Positions 62,871 through 64,000 of a stretch of DNA of 64,000 bases are shown here, piece by piece. The first letter of the stretch is position 1, and the number at the start of each line of letters is the position of its first letter. A model generated the notes under the pieces. It searched no databases. It was not told the DNA's origin and worked only from the letters and a program-made list of their open reading frames with translations. Source of the DNA: Populus alba (taxonomy: Eukaryota > Streptophyta > Magnoliopsida > Malpighiales > Salicaceae); assembly GCF_005239225.2 (NCBI RefSeq), contig NC_133295.1, positions 8,742,001 through 8,806,000 on the forward strand, read 5' to 3'. Position numbers and translations under genes: made by a program.

Positions 62871-62892
62871 TAATAATAATAATAATAATAAT
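62836..62892. repeat. (AAT)n microsatellite
   Basis: An AAT triplet run with one interruption ('aataaataat'). Confidence 0.95.
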
Positions 62893-63006
62893 ATCCTTGA
62901 TCTCTAAATTCAACTCCAATGGTATGAGCTCTTTGAAAAAGAATGCATCATGACATGGTAACTTGGCATGTTTTGCTAACTTTCTTTGAATAGCAAGCTT
63001 CTTTAA

Positions 63007-63033
63007 CATCATCATCATCATCATCATCATCAT
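63007..63033. repeat. (ATC)n microsatellite
   Basis: Nine ATC triplets. Confidence 0.95.
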
Positions 63034-63390
63034 CTGCAAATCCTCAATATAATAATAATATATGCTTATTATTCATGGTACCTAACCACACAATATGGGA
63101 TGGGTTAACAATTAATCAAGAAAGATTAAAAAAAAGAAAAAAGGCAAGTTGTACTTGCCCACAAATCCAAATATAACCAAAAACAGAGTTTAGTGTAATA
63201 CCATATATATATATATATAAAAAGAGAGAGAGGGGGGGATTAGATGATAGAGTTAGTTTAGCTTATAATTTTGTTGTTCACTTCAGTCGATACATGGACA
63301 ATTTAGTTATTTGGATTGGAATTGTGTATCAGATTCACTTCCCTGTGATAGTGAATGATGCTACCGCCAATACATTGTACTTATTCAGAG

Positions 63391-63580
63391 GTGTTTGAAA
63401 ATGTATCAGGGCTATATTTTACAGTATTTTTTTTTATTTAAAAATATATTAAAAGAATATTTTATTTATTTATTAAAATTTATTTTTTTATATCAGCACA
63501 TCAAAATAATCCAAAATTATTTAAAAAATAATAATTTAAAACAAAAAATTCAAAAATTTTCAAATGGGTTTTCTGAACAC
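63391..63580 (-). repeat. Short interspersed (MITE-like) repeat, copy 4
   Basis: On the plus strand it begins 'gtgtttgaaaatgtatcagg', has 'atatcagcacatcaaaataa' in the core and ends 'ttctgaacac'. The core is the reverse complement of the 'attttgatgtgctgat' core in the other copies. Confidence 0.65.
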
Positions 63581-63779
63581 AAAAACAAATATTTTTTTAG
63601 TAAGTTATGATGTATATAAGAAAAAAATATGAATAGAGATACGAGAGGCATACCCCAAGAAACACAATGAATCTGTTATTCAGATTTAAAAGTGATAAAG
63701 TCTATAAGATTAGAAGAAATAGACTACAAGAAAGCTTAAAAAGCTAAACAACATCAAACCAAAATGAAACAACATAAAT

Positions 63780-64000
63780 AAATACAGAAATTAATGCTAC
63801 AAAGTAGATATGATCTTTGCAGATATTTGGTACTGGGCTTCTATGTCTAGAAGTCGTAATCTTTACTAAAGATCTCTTCCACAATATCATGTTGTGATCG
63901 GTAGTGATGATTAAAGACATGAGCATTCCTTTCATACCATACGAGGTAAACTATGGTAAAGAGTGACAATTATGCTAGAATATGTGTGAAGTTCTTTATC
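63780..64000 (-). pseudogene. LINE C-terminal fragment (region after the RT zinc-binding domain)
   Basis: The minus strand reads VYLVWYERNAHVFNHHYRSQ and then HDIVEEIFSK, matching the C-terminal 'VYxVWKERNARxF' region of plant LINE reverse transcriptase polyproteins. A Lys codon of the usual WKERN is Tyr here and stops occur upstream and downstream. The element enters from beyond the window's right edge, so only its 3' end is seen. Confidence 0.55.

Larger units (their letters stand above)
62022..63759. other. FMO 3' UTR and microsatellite-rich spacer
   Basis: The FMO 3' UTR is at the left; 'ccatttggttttgtctggac' right after the stop also occurs after the pseudogene stop. The rest is AT-rich with simple repeats and one interspersed repeat. 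The frames seen are simple-sequence artefacts, for example poly-Met/poly-Tyr at 62,791-63,039. Confidence 0.55.

Noticed and set aside
62605..63033. Possible CRISPR-like or origin-like repeat array
   Set aside because: These are plain microsatellites without spacers, in plant nuclear DNA.
62791..63039. Frame encoding poly-Met and poly-Tyr/Ile
   Set aside because: It is a direct product of the ATC and AAT microsatellites.

Overview
The window looks like nuclear DNA of a dicot plant. The genes are intron-rich with GT-AG splice sites, they are plant gene families, the spacers are AT-rich, and plant retrotransposon and CACTA debris is common. A short interspersed repeat (four copies, 'gtgtttg' ends) and a large LTR family resemble repeats I remember as abundant in Populus, so Salicaceae is my best guess. 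That guess rests on memory, not on a search.

Layout. 1-2.6 kb: AT-rich spacer with repeat debris. 2.6-13.5 kb (+): a SCAPER-like gene whose eight coding exons join without a frame break into about 1,775 residues. 13.5-15.8 kb: spacer between convergent genes. 15.8-31.5 kb (-): a ZRANB3-like SNF2 annealing helicase with a C-terminal HNH nuclease, which I resolved into 24 coding exons. It is open throughout except for one extra base in a T6/A6 run in exon 1. 31.6-33.7 kb (+): a decayed Ty3/gypsy gag-protease relic lying head to head with that gene. 33.7-36.4 kb: tandem repeats. 36.4-38.5 kb (-): a plant calmodulin-binding-domain protein with a 5' UTR intron. 38.6-42 kb: AT-rich spacer. 42-43.5 kb (-): a membrane-anchored RING finger protein, also with a 5' UTR intron. 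43.5-52.9 kb: a repeat island with minisatellites, a dead CACTA (TNP2-like) transposase, and a probable solo LTR carrying perfect palindromes. 52.97-54.44 kb: a 3'-only, broken copy of the next gene. 54.4-59.1 kb: repeat-rich spacer. 59.1-62.0 kb (+): an intact seven-exon flavin-containing monooxygenase of the FMO GS-OX-like group. 62-64 kb: microsatellites, one interspersed repeat and the end of a LINE.

The five genes do not form a pathway or operon; they are ordinary neighbours in plant chromatin. Points most worth a second look are the single-base frameshift in the ZRANB3-like gene, its GC-AG intron, an 81-base in-frame open intron in the SCAPER-like gene, the truncated FMO duplicate, a degenerate FMO signature in the intact FMO, and the palindrome cluster in the solo LTR. 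I found no convincing new system; most unexplained sequence is decayed transposon.
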